NCBI GenBank assembly: GCA_003165235.1
Contig: PLSV01000241.1
Span: 1-35,971 of the forward strand
Length of the DNA: 35,971 nt
Source of the DNA: Syntrophobacteraceae bacterium
Lineage (GTDB): Bacteria > Desulfobacterota > Syntrophobacteria > Syntrophobacterales > Syntrophobacteraceae
Direction: 5' to 3'
Part shown: piece after piece, positions 1-6,968 of the stretch
Layout of the letters: each line of letters opens with the position of its first letter
Numbering within the stretch: position 1 is the stretch's first letter
Position numbers and translations under genes: made by a program
Notes under the pieces: generated by a model
Seen by the model: only the letters and a program-made list of their open reading frames with translations
Database searches by the model: none
Told to the model about the DNA's origin: nothing

Positions 1-1224
1 GTGCGTCCTCACATATGATCGGACGCCGAACTTGAAGCATCCGACACTGGTTGGAATGTTCAACGCGAACCCGATCATAGTGAGGGTTCGGGGGGCAAAT
101 GTCCCCCATCCCCCACGCTCTTGAAAAACATCACTCGATACCTTTTTGAACGCAACCTGGTACGAGATGAACGCCCGCGTCTTCAATGCGAGGCTTGCTT
201 TTGGAGACCGTCTCGATCTTTCCGGCGCCGCTCATTGCACATCCTCCCTGAATGGAAGCTCGCTTTAGTACTGCCGGCCTGTTACGAAACTTCTGTTCTT
301 TAAGACCCGCTCACGGCCATGTCCAGCCCAGGGAGGTCAATCTGAGCGCGCCCTTTGCGCGTGTCTCCACCCCAGATGCGACTGCGGACGCCATGGCCCT
401 CCTTTCTGCGTTCAAAGTCAAAATAGAACTCGGTCCAACCCTCCAAACCATTCCCGATCTCCTCCGCCAAACCCTCGAAGAGGTGCAGGTCACGATTGCC
501 CGAAGCCACAGCGGCCCTCATCTACACAACTATTTCGAGTACATGTTCGCCTTGGCCGGATAATTGAGAGACAGGCATCAACTCAATTTTTTGTCACTAT
601 TTAAAAGAGTGCGGGCGCCAAGCAGCGCAAAATAAAGAATACTGTTTGACATCTATAAACGACACAAGTAGTCTTTAACCGCTATGCTCGTCCTACCATA
701 ACGCCGGGTATGTTTGACCTTGCTCCGAGTGTCGAGGACCTTATGAAAGGGCGCACTCTCCGGGCGAACGCCATGAGATTTCAGCGCTTCGGTTTTGTTA
801 ATCGGCCTTATGGCGTAAGGCTTTACAAGCTGTTTGAGCCTGCGCTTTTCTCCAGAAAACCGCGGGGGGAATCGAGAAGAATGAAGAGGACTCCGAAGCG
901 CCTTGGCCTCTTAAAAAGGGGATGACGCGGGTCATCATGAGGCGCTCGGGGCGCTTTGCCGGCAACATTAAATTTATTCGGACCGGTCAGCACTGGTGAT
1001 AAGCCGAGTGAGCTTGATCAGGGCTTTTGGTTTGGCCCCGCGGCCCGGATATGAAGGGGAGGTGATAGAGAGACACGATGGTTAATGAGGGATTGGAGAT
1101 TAGCGAGCATTGTTTAGGATTGGAGCAGTGCAATTCACGATTTCACGACGAGCATGCGAGGAAGAGATGAAGAAATTCCGGCTCGGCTCATTGCGACACA
1201 CTTAAATCCAGGAGGAGAAGAACC
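1..1224. other. Gene-poor stretch upstream of the secreted protein
   Basis: Apart from the IS3-like remnant no convincing gene is visible. A short inverted repeat lies at 3-26 (gcgtcc/ggacgc) and a G-run/C-run pair at 90-106 can form a small hairpin. An open frame at 710-925 codes 71 basic residues with no recognisable motif and no good ribosome binding site, so I do not call it a gene. Confidence 0.5.
295..560 (-). pseudogene. Degenerate IS3-type transposase C-terminal remnant
   Basis: The reverse strand between about 521 and 300 reads as a short peptide whose layout resembles the end of an IS3-family OrfB (DDE) transposase: an element like EVYLHEY (here DLHLFEG), then a GL..W..FY motif (here GLEGWTEFYFDFERR), then the position of the usual HQALGYRTP motif (here EGHGVRSRIWGG). 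A second reverse frame just upstream (about 521-555) reads RNSCVDEGRCG, comparable to the DNIFVERLWR motif of the family, so the two parts are out of frame. No upstream catalytic domain and no terminal inverted repeats were found. It is a decayed fragment. The assignment rests on eye alignment to remembered family motifs and could be wrong. Confidence 0.4.
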
Positions 1225-2151
1225 TTGAAAAAGAATTTCGGCTTCATCATGGCAATTACAGCATTGGTTGTGCTCCCTTTATCGAGCGGCTCGGCCTTCG
1301 CTTCTAAGGCCCCGGTCTCCACTTATACGGTGGAGGGAGATTTGAGCACCCCCGGCGCCTACACCTCAAGCACGACCGGAGACCTGTGGACCCTGCTGGA
1401 AGGCACCGTTCCCGGTGGCGGCATCGGTGGCGGCATCTATTCCGATAATGTAGAGAACTCGGTCGAAGGGGATTTCGTGCTGGTCACCGGCAGGAACGGT
1501 TCCAGCGCGCTTTATGCCGTGGGCGAATTGGACACGAAGTTCGCCCCGGCCAATGCGGTTACTATCACGTTGGACAAACGCGGTGGGTATGACCTGGCAG
1601 GCGAGGGCAGAACGATCGACGGCGTGTCCGACATCCATGTCGTCCACGCCGTCCCTGTCATAAAAAACGGGACGTACTTCTTCTCGAGCCGACTCGTCGT
1701 TTCCGGTACGGGGATCGCCCCACAGACCTATAACCTCGCCGGCCTGCAGGCGATGGAGCCGGAGACCTACACCAACACTTCAGGCGCGACTTGGACGGGA
1801 CCCACATTGCTGAGCCTGCTCAAGGCATCAGGCGTAGACACGAAAGTCATGAACAGCTACGTCGTCGTTTCGGCGACAGACGGCTACGCAACAGTTCTTT
1901 CCATGTATGAGGTTACACATAAGACCGGCGCTCAGTATGACTTGATAGCGATCAGCGCGTCCGACGGCGAGCTCAACGAGGGCCCATGGACGAGTCCAAC
2001 AAAAGGTCTGAATCAAAACGACAACGGCTTTGCCCGCCTCGTCATCCCCGGCGACAAAGGGGCGGGCCGATGGGTCTCTAACGTTGACCAGATAGTGGTC
2101 CTCAGGGTACCGTACAACTGGGTCTGGGAGGCCCAAGCGCCAGAAAAGTAG
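1225..2151 (+). CDS. Secreted protein with molybdopterin-oxidoreductase-like fold
   Basis: The 308-residue product starts with a signal peptide (residues 1-26: KK, hydrophobic core, cleavage after AFA). Two similar halves follow. The second (about 165-300) has features of the SUOX-fold molybdopterin-binding domain: an early TYTNTSGATWTGPTL segment, a central TDGYATVLSMYEV segment, and a closing GFARLVIPGDKGAGRWVSNV segment matching the usual 'P.d..gg.w...v..I' end. The protein contains no cysteine, so the Mo-coordinating Cys of sulfite oxidase and YedY enzymes is absent and a catalytic Mo enzyme is unlikely. The start is a TTG with a strong GGAGGAG seven bases upstream (1211-1217). It is monocistronic, with a terminator 14 bases after the stop. 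The function is unknown; a periplasmic binding role is a guess. Confidence 0.75.
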   Translation: MKKNFGFIMAITALVVLPLSSGSAFASKAPVSTYTVEGDLSTPGAYTSSTTGDLWTLLEGTVPGGGIGGGIYSDNVENSVEGDFVLVTGRNGSSALYAVGELDTKFAPANAVTITLDKRGGYDLAGEGRTIDGVSDIHVVHAVPVIKNGTYFFSSRLVVSGTGIAPQTYNLAGLQAMEPETYTNTSGATWTGPTLLSLLKASGVDTKVMNSYVVVSATDGYATVLSMYEVTHKTGAQYDLIAISASDGELNEGPWTSPTKGLNQNDNGFARLVIPGDKGAGRWVSNVDQIVVLRVPYNWVWEAQAPEK

Positions 2152-2164
2152 CAGCGTCGACGGT

Positions 2165-2196
2165 GGGCAGGGCCTGAAAAAGGATCCTGCCCTTTT
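2165..2196 (+). terminator. Rho-independent terminator
   Basis: A 7-bp GC-rich stem (gggcagg 2165-2171 / cctgccc 2186-2192) with a 14-base loop is followed by TTTT. It sits directly downstream of the secreted-protein gene that ends at 2151. Confidence 0.7.
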
Positions 2197-2200
2197 CTCC

Positions 2201-2250
2201 GTTGGCCCCCGGTCGTTCGGCACCGAACTGCCGAACGGGATCGGGCCAAC
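2201..2250. repeat. Nested two-stem inverted repeat
   Basis: An outer perfect 8-bp pair (gttggccc 2201-2208 / gggccaac 2243-2250) encloses an inner perfect 9-bp hairpin (cgttcggca 2214-2222 / tgccgaacg 2229-2237, loop of six). It could be a second terminator-like structure, a protein-binding palindrome or a small structured RNA. Confidence 0.55.
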
Positions 2251-2416
2251 ACAACAGTTCGCCATGTAAACGTTAATTTTCCAGAAACAGGCGCTTTTCG
2301 AGCATAGAAGGCCATTATTGACCTCAAAATCATTACTGTAAGAAGTTTAGAATTCGCGGAGACCGGACTCGTCATCTGTCCGCAATGCGTGCGTAGCGCG
2401 AGTCGGTCAACATTCC

Positions 2417-2518
2417 TCATTGCTCATCAGGAAATGCCTCCTGCACTCTTCCGATCCGACCGTCTTCGAGCCGCACCTTGATCCCGCGGGAGTGGAAGGA
2501 GGAAGAGGTGAGGATATC
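2417..2518 (-). pseudogene. Duplicated 3' end of ywbE (possible attachment-site copy)
   Basis: Positions 2460-2518 are identical, base for base, to 5170-5228 inside the ywbE gene; similarity continues down to 2411/5121. Read on the reverse strand it gives an in-frame ywbE C-terminus (LEDGRIGRVQEAFPDEQ, then TGA at 2417-2419), close to the intact gene's LEDGQIGRVQEVLADEQ. Beyond 2518 the similarity stops abruptly. No 5' part of the gene is here, so it is a fragment. Its protein-like divergence suggests it was once the working 3' end of a ywbE gene. Confidence 0.85.
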
Positions 2519-2657
2519 TTAAGCTATTTGAGCTGCTGCTCGCCAGTTGATTTTTACTCTTTGTTTCGGATACTTATAATAAACTGAGTCGCGTGGGGTG
2601 GACACAGATTTATCGGGCCCACCGTTGTATTGCATCATCATTCCATGATCGCAGAAT

Positions 2658-4583
2658 TTAGACAACGGGGCCGAAAAATGATCCGGCTTCAGCCCTTGCG
2701 CGATCTCGGAACCGAAGAGCAATCTCTTGGACGTCCTGGCCGGAGGAATTGAGCAACTCGTCCAGATCTCGTTGCTGTCTCCGAAGCTCTGCTTGCACAA
2801 TTGGATGAGATATCAGCCTTTGCTCGCCTCCAGGTTTGTTGGTGTCTATGTCTTCCCTAATGATGACGAAATTGTCCAATGCTGCGTATGCAACTCGGGC
2901 CGCCCAAGCCGCTTCCTGTGGTTCGCCCGTAAGACGGGCACGCAAAGCATAGGCCAGCGACGTGCCGCTGTCCTGCGCATAGATGGCTTGCTCTGACCAG
3001 GATGCTCCTATTTCGTCATCCTGTGGAATCAAACCCATGATCTTTTCCAGTTGCTGCTCATATACCTCTTCGTGGACTTCTGGCAGGACAGGGTTGGCCC
3101 ACAGATCCTCGAGCGCTCGGCTCATTGCAACCGGATCTCCACCCCCGATCTCCGTGTGGAAGAGCCGATACGCCGGCATCAGCCGTTCTGCACATGAGGT
3201 TGCGAAGATCACCCTAAATGCAACGGGCAACTGACTTAACAGAGTTGAATGGATCTTCCTGGCGCGTGTCGCCAATGCTGCGACTCGTGCCTCAGCCTCA
3301 AGTGGAGCGAGGGTCGCTCCACTTTTTGGAGCATCCATCGAAACTTCCGGGAAGTCAAGCTCACCTTTGGGAGGCCCTTCGAGCATCTCCTTTTTCAACT
3401 CTTGGGCAAAAGGCGTTTTCTCATTCTTTACCGCCGAATCGACAAGTTCTCTCACCTGGATCTCGGAAGGCGTGATTCCCTTTCGCTTCAGAAACGCTGC
3501 TCGGAACGGGAATACAGCGGCGAAAGATTCCACGGGATGATTTACCCACGCATCCTTAAAATTCTCCCAACTCCAAGCCTGTTTTTCGGTATCGATGCCC
3601 AGACGTTTGCCTATGAAGGCCGTCGCCCCCTTAACAGTCGCTTCCGCCGTGTCTTGCAACCCGGCCCAAGCGCCTATGGCGCCCAAAGTTTCAAGGCTTT
3701 GCCCGGTTGGGTCTTCTCTTGCAAGCTGCCCGTATTCCGGGTGTTCCCTCAGAAAGTTTTCAATTGCCGCCTGAGACCCACTGCCAAATGTCTGCGCGAG
3801 GTCAAAAGGCGTCTTTGCCAAACCAACGCCCAATTGAGCCGCCGATTTTGGGACCGTGCTTATCAGCCAATCCCAGGCCCCTTTCGTGTCGGTCAAGCTT
3901 TCGACGTATTCTCTTACTTTAGGAGCGTAAGGTTTCAGGGTGTCGCTGGATTCCAATGCCTGCCAGCACCAGGAATCGGGTTTTTCCTTTTGCTCTGCCG
4001 CCTGGGTCCCGTCATAGTCGCGGACTTCACGGTGGTCAAGGCTGGTAGGTCCAGCTTCAACGGATGCCTGTTGTTGTCCCGGTAGACCGTTTGGGAATAG
4101 AATTCCCTTTGCGATTTCCCTTTTCTGCATGTCGGTTGGGATTTTGCCGGAGTTGTTTTGCTGCCAATCGTCCAGCGCCTGAGCGAATCTGCTGACAAAT
4201 ACATTCCATTTCTGCTGTTCGGGTGGGACGGGGGTCGTTAGGTCGAATTTATAGAATGGAGATACGGTTGAAAAAGCGGCTGAGGACGTTTGCATCCGCA
4301 AATTGCTTATATGCTGCTGGAATTCGGGAAAGCGAGCCTCCACATCCTTGCCTTCGAGCTTCATATACTCTTGGTAGACATCGCAACCGGCCGGCGAGAA
4401 CTGGTTAGTGTAAACGTCGTCCAAGTTTGTCTCATTTGCAAGCTGCTGTCTTTGAATCGCTTGCTGCTCCAGCATGTTCCCGGTCTGTTCGACCTGGCCG
4501 CCGAGGGAATCATCCGTTGTATGATTGATAGTGTTGTAGACCATTTGGCCCTGTGTGTGCGCATAATCGGGCACTATCGGCAT
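2658..4583 (-). CDS. Phage-virion-like protein fused to DUF416 (YjaG family) domain
   Basis: I place the start at the ATG at 4583 because AGGGGGAAC lies a few bases upstream; an in-frame ATG at 4628 lacks such a site. The product is 641 residues. Residues about 445-641 match the E. coli YjaG/DUF416 family along its length: F..CAERLMP.YRLF near the start, then LEDLWANP, a QLEK.MGLIPQDDE segment, the A.DSGTSLAYAL segment, and a HPIVQAELRRQQRDLDEL tail. The first roughly 420 residues resemble large internal or injected virion proteins of tailed phages: a VYTNQFSPAG...EYMKLEGKD segment, Gln-rich helices, GKIPTDMQKREIAKGILF, and a small-residue-rich stretch around AAQLGVGLAK. That similarity is an impression from sequence style, not a confirmed hit. 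DUF416 has no firmly known biochemical role. The gene lies alone inside a segment flanked by the ywbE repeat, with no integrase beside it. Confidence 0.75.
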   Translation of the reverse strand: MPIVPDYAHTQGQMVYNTINHTTDDSLGGQVEQTGNMLEQQAIQRQQLANETNLDDVYTNQFSPAGCDVYQEYMKLEGKDVEARFPEFQQHISNLRMQTSSAAFSTVSPFYKFDLTTPVPPEQQKWNVFVSRFAQALDDWQQNNSGKIPTDMQKREIAKGILFPNGLPGQQQASVEAGPTSLDHREVRDYDGTQAAEQKEKPDSWCWQALESSDTLKPYAPKVREYVESLTDTKGAWDWLISTVPKSAAQLGVGLAKTPFDLAQTFGSGSQAAIENFLREHPEYGQLAREDPTGQSLETLGAIGAWAGLQDTAEATVKGATAFIGKRLGIDTEKQAWSWENFKDAWVNHPVESFAAVFPFRAAFLKRKGITPSEIQVRELVDSAVKNEKTPFAQELKKEMLEGPPKGELDFPEVSMDAPKSGATLAPLEAEARVAALATRARKIHSTLLSQLPVAFRVIFATSCAERLMPAYRLFHTEIGGGDPVAMSRALEDLWANPVLPEVHEEVYEQQLEKIMGLIPQDDEIGASWSEQAIYAQDSGTSLAYALRARLTGEPQEAAWAARVAYAALDNFVIIREDIDTNKPGGEQRLISHPIVQAELRRQQRDLDELLNSSGQDVQEIALRFRDRARAEAGSFFGPVV

Positions 4584-4672
4584 GACGTTCCCCCTAACGC
4601 CTTTGCAGATAAAATTGCTTCGTTCCATCTCATTCGGTCTCTGACAAGCGCGATGAAGAGTTCCTTTCGCAT
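4574..4672 (-). CDS. Small ORF (32 aa) upstream of and overlapping the DUF416 fusion gene
   Basis: The reverse strand carries AAAGGAGGAG eight or so bases before an ATG at 4672, the best Shine-Dalgarno seen in the window. The 32-codon frame begins MRKELFIALVRDRMRWNE and ends with TAG at 4574-4576, overlapping the first ten bases of the fusion gene. The peptide is basic and amphipathic with no recognised domain. It could be a tiny phage-type gene, or a leader whose translation feeds ribosomes to the larger gene. Coding is supported only by the ribosome binding site and the overlap. Confidence 0.5.
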   Translation of the reverse strand: MRKELFIALVRDRMRWNEAILSAKALGGTSCR

Positions 4673-5126
4673 TGTTATTCTCCTCCTTTGTCTTTTTGTC
4701 TGGTTACGTCCGGGCCAAGATTCAGATGATAGCAAAGAGGTCTTCGCCCCTGCCAAACGGCAACCGACTCTGCAGTGAATAGTGAGCAGTGAACAGTGAG
4801 CAGTGAGCGGTGAGAAGCCGAGAAACCGAACCCCAAAACTTGTCAACTTCTCCTATCCATCCCATCAGGTGAAATCGTATCATGAAGGTAATTTGGCCTG
4901 CCAAACGGCAATCAGAAGCGGCAAAATGCAGAAAAAGACAAAAATTTAGGTGAGTCCAAAAGGGGCGGGTTGAATGTGACAAGAGCGGGCCGGCACGAGC
5001 GATGCGGGTTCCTCGTGCACTCTGCTATAATGAGTCTTGCGATGAATGGAATATGAAGGCCGAAAGCCTATGAGAAGATACTTTCGATAGTGTACAACCC
5101 GGGAGGGAAAACCGGTCGAACTTTCC
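4673..5126. other. Intergenic region inside the ywbE-flanked segment
   Basis: This 454-base stretch holds the heptamer repeat block and its flanking 15-bp repeats. No gene with a credible start or motif was found. It presumably carries the promoter for the reverse-strand genes below it, but I could not pick convincing promoter hexamers. Confidence 0.4.
4749..4911. repeat. Heptamer tandem repeat between two 15-bp direct repeats
   Basis: Six head-to-tail variants of AGTGAGC run from 4774 to 4815. They are framed by two identical copies of cctgccaaacggcaa at 4749-4763 and 4897-4911; each copy holds a small palindrome (tgcc aaac ggca). The block lies upstream of the DUF416 fusion gene. Heptamer arrays of this type are common noncoding repeats. 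Confidence 0.75.
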
Positions 5127-5333
5127 TTACTGTTCATCCGCAAGCACCTCCTGTACCCGCCCGATCTGCCCGTCTTCGAGCCGCACCTTGATCCCGCGGG
5201 AGTGGAAGGAGGAAGAGGTGAGGATATCCTTCACAGTCCCAACTGTCCGTTTACCGGTTCGCTGGTCTTTTTTCAGGATAATTTCGACCCGCATGCCAGG
5301 TCGAATATCACTACGTTGTTGTCCGTTAATCAT
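5127..5333 (-). CDS. ywbE: YwbE family protein (DUF2196)
   Basis: The 68-residue product begins MINGQQRSDIRPGMRVEI and contains KDQRTGKRTVGTVKDIL and GIKVRLEDGQIGRVQEV, the pattern of the small YwbE family, whose members are typically 60-70 residues. I chose the ATG at 5333 over an upstream one at 5369 because the family starts here and GGGGAAG sits five bases before it. The protein is probably a small nucleic-acid or ribosome-associated beta-barrel, but its function is not established. The last third of the gene is duplicated at 2417-2518, so the present 3' end may have been supplied by an inserted element. It lies about 100 bases downstream of yciH on the same strand. Confidence 0.85.
   Translation of the reverse strand: MINGQQRSDIRPGMRVEIILKKDQRTGKRTVGTVKDILTSSSFHSRGIKVRLEDGQIGRVQEVLADEQ
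5170..5228. repeat. 59-bp perfect direct repeat, copy 2 (within ywbE)
   Basis: Identical to 2460-2518 in the same orientation. The two copies bracket about 2.65 kb carrying the DUF416 fusion gene. This is the arrangement expected of attL/attR after insertion into a gene's 3' end, though a segmental duplication would also produce it. Confidence 0.85.
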
Positions 5334-5348
5334 AGTCTTCCCCTGAGT

Positions 5349-5425
5349 AGTCAGTTTCCGTCCGGACAAGGTTCTTTTCCGAATCGGAAACCGCCAGTCT
5401 CTTATCCAAAGTTTCCGGATGGAGT
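5349..5425. repeat. Dispersed intergenic repeat, short copy
   Basis: This copy begins agtttccgtccgga, includes the palindrome tttccgaatcggaaa, and ends near gtttccggatggagtccag. It matches the two ends of the longer copy at 5889-6075 with the middle removed. It sits between yciH and ywbE. Confidence 0.65.
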
Positions 5426-5429
5426 CCAG

Positions 5430-5777
5430 CTAACCACCAACACGCTTTACAGTCCAACCACGTTTTTGCAACTCTTCCATCAACAGGTCCCGGTGATCGC
5501 CCTGAATTTCGATCACACCGTCTCTTATGGCGCCTCCAGCGCCACACTTTGCTTTGAGCTGTTTCCCGAGTTCCTCGAGCCCCGTTTTATCAAGTGGAAC
5601 ACCGGTAATTACTGTCACGCCTTTCCCCTTGCGCCCCTTCGTTTCTCTTCCAAGTCTGACTATGCCATCGCTTTGAGGAATTTCTTTCTTTTGATGACAG
5701 AGGCACTTCGCCACCGGTTTGCTGCAGACGGGGCACATCCTACCCTGCCCGGTCGAGTAGACAATTCCATTCCCCAT
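5430..5777 (-). CDS. yciH: SUI1/eIF1-like translation factor YciH
   Basis: The 115-residue protein has an N-terminal zinc-ribbon-like CPVCSKPVAKCLC segment (about 15-27) and a SUI1 core (about 45-113) with RKGKGVTVITGVPLD, LGKQLKAKCGAGGAIRDGVIEIQGDHRD and a C-terminal LQKRGWTVKRVGG. This is the usual layout and length of bacterial YciH, a homologue of eukaryotic initiation factor 1 that binds the small ribosomal subunit. The start ATG gives the expected N-terminus. It lies upstream of ywbE on the same strand, separated by a short repeat, so the two may be cotranscribed. Confidence 0.92.
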   Translation of the reverse strand: MGNGIVYSTGQGRMCPVCSKPVAKCLCHQKKEIPQSDGIVRLGRETKGRKGKGVTVITGVPLDKTGLEELGKQLKAKCGAGGAIRDGVIEIQGDHRDLLMEELQKRGWTVKRVGG

Positions 5778-5888
5778 TTCTTTCTCCCCTGAATGGAAAC
5801 TCGATATTCCAACCCCCTCATAACAGGATACGGGGACATGCCCGGGACGGGCGCATAGCCCTGTGACACTTTGCTGCTTAAATTGTAA

Positions 5889-6075
5889 GTAGTTTCCGTT
5901 TGGAAAAGGTCCTTTTCCGCCCTGGCGGTGTCAATCTTCGGGCTTTCTTGTGCAGCGTACCCAGGTACGCCTCCGCGCAAGCCCTCGCTTTCCTTGCCAG
6001 AACGAAAAATGCCTCCTTTCCGAATCGGAAACTGCAAGTGTCTCATCCGGGTTTCTGGATCGACACCAGGTAATG
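5889..6075. repeat. Dispersed intergenic repeat, long copy with internal hairpin
   Basis: The ends match the short copy at 5349-5425, with about 95 extra bases in the middle. The extra part contains a perfect hairpin (gcgtac 5955-5960, loop ccag, gtacgc 5965-5970) inside a longer imperfect stem from gggctt (5940) to caagccc (ending 5983). The copy fills most of the 312-base gap between yciH and the methyltransferase gene; nothing else was seen there. Confidence 0.6.
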
Positions 6076-6089
6076 GAAAGAATCACCAT

Positions 6090-6764
6090 ATGAATATAAG
6101 AGCAAAAGCCTTTTTATGGCAAGCAATCACATTTCTGATCACGGCCATGACCTTGTTCGTTTCCGCCGGCACATGCGCCTGGACTGCCGGATGGGTCTAC
6201 CTGGGGCTTTTCGCCCTCTTCAGCATCGCCATCACTCTATGGCTGCTCAAGCACGACCCCGGTTTGCTCGAAGAGCGCATGAGCTTCAAACCCAATCAAG
6301 CCTGGGATAAGATTTTTATCGCAGCCTTGTGCATCGTTTTTCTTGTCTGGCTGGTCCTGATGCCGCTTGACGCCGCTCGATTTCACTGGTCCCGGATGCC
6401 TGTATGGCTTCAAGCAGTGGGCGTTATAGTCCTGCTCCTCTCGTTCTCTATCTTTTATCTTACTTACCGTGAAAACCCCTACCTGTCGGCGTCCGTACGC
6501 ATCCAGGAAGATCGAGGGCAAACGGTGGTTACGACCGGGCCATATAGCCATGTGCGCCATCCAATGTACGCTGGAAGTTTCCTTTACTTTCTGGGGACGG
6601 CCCTTGTGCTGGGTTCCTGGTGCGGGGTGCTTTTCGAACCGATATTCGTGGGCATGATTGCCGTAAGAGCGGTGCTGGAGGAACGCCTGCTTCGGGAACG
6701 GCTCAAAGGCTACGACGCTTACATGGCTCAGGTGAGGCGACGTTTCATCCCGCATGTCTGGTAA
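6090..6764 (+). CDS. Isoprenylcysteine methyltransferase-family membrane protein
   Basis: I start at the ATG at 6090 (ggaaag about nine bases upstream); the frame extends back through the intergenic repeat, but that part is not protein-like. The 224-residue product has about five hydrophobic segments and the ICMT/PEMT signature in its C-terminal third: TTGPYSHVRHPMYAG followed by a hydrophobic segment, then EERLLRERLKGYDAYMAQVRRRFIP. The His-Pro and Glu-Glu positions form the SAM and acceptor site in this fold. Members methylate prenylcysteine, phospholipids or other lipid-like acceptors; the bacterial substrate cannot be read from sequence. It is transcribed toward tam. Confidence 0.88.
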   Translation: MNIRAKAFLWQAITFLITAMTLFVSAGTCAWTAGWVYLGLFALFSIAITLWLLKHDPGLLEERMSFKPNQAWDKIFIAALCIVFLVWLVLMPLDAARFHWSRMPVWLQAVGVIVLLLSFSIFYLTYRENPYLSASVRIQEDRGQTVVTTGPYSHVRHPMYAGSFLYFLGTALVLGSWCGVLFEPIFVGMIAVRAVLEERLLRERLKGYDAYMAQVRRRFIPHVW

Positions 6765-6968
6765 TAGAACGAGTCGAGGGATTGAAGGCATCCCGCGCAC
6801 GCCCAAAGCGGGCGATAGACACGTCGAGCGGTCGCCTTCCGCGCTACGCGAAGAACATAGCTAAGGGATGTCCGCGAGAGCGTTTCACCGAATGATTGTT
6901 TAGTGTTGTTCACAAGTCTGTCATACGAGATCTAATTCCCGAATCCATAAGCCGCCGATTTTGCAGTT

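Noticed and set aside
710-925. 71-codon frame in the first kilobase
   Set aside because: No ribosome binding site, no recognisable motif, strongly basic composition; kept only as a note.
2519-2800. Reverse 93-codon frame reading into the ywbE repeat
   Set aside because: It overlaps the DUF416 C-terminus in another frame; the DUF416 match extends through the overlap, so this frame is a shadow.
3249-4085. Forward 278-codon frame
   Set aside because: It is antisense to the DUF416 fusion gene and its composition (Arg/Phe/Leu-rich, no motif) is not protein-like.
5928-6089. 54-residue N-terminal extension of the ICMT-family gene
   Set aside because: It translates the intergenic repeat; the family-like protein and a ribosome binding site start at 6090.
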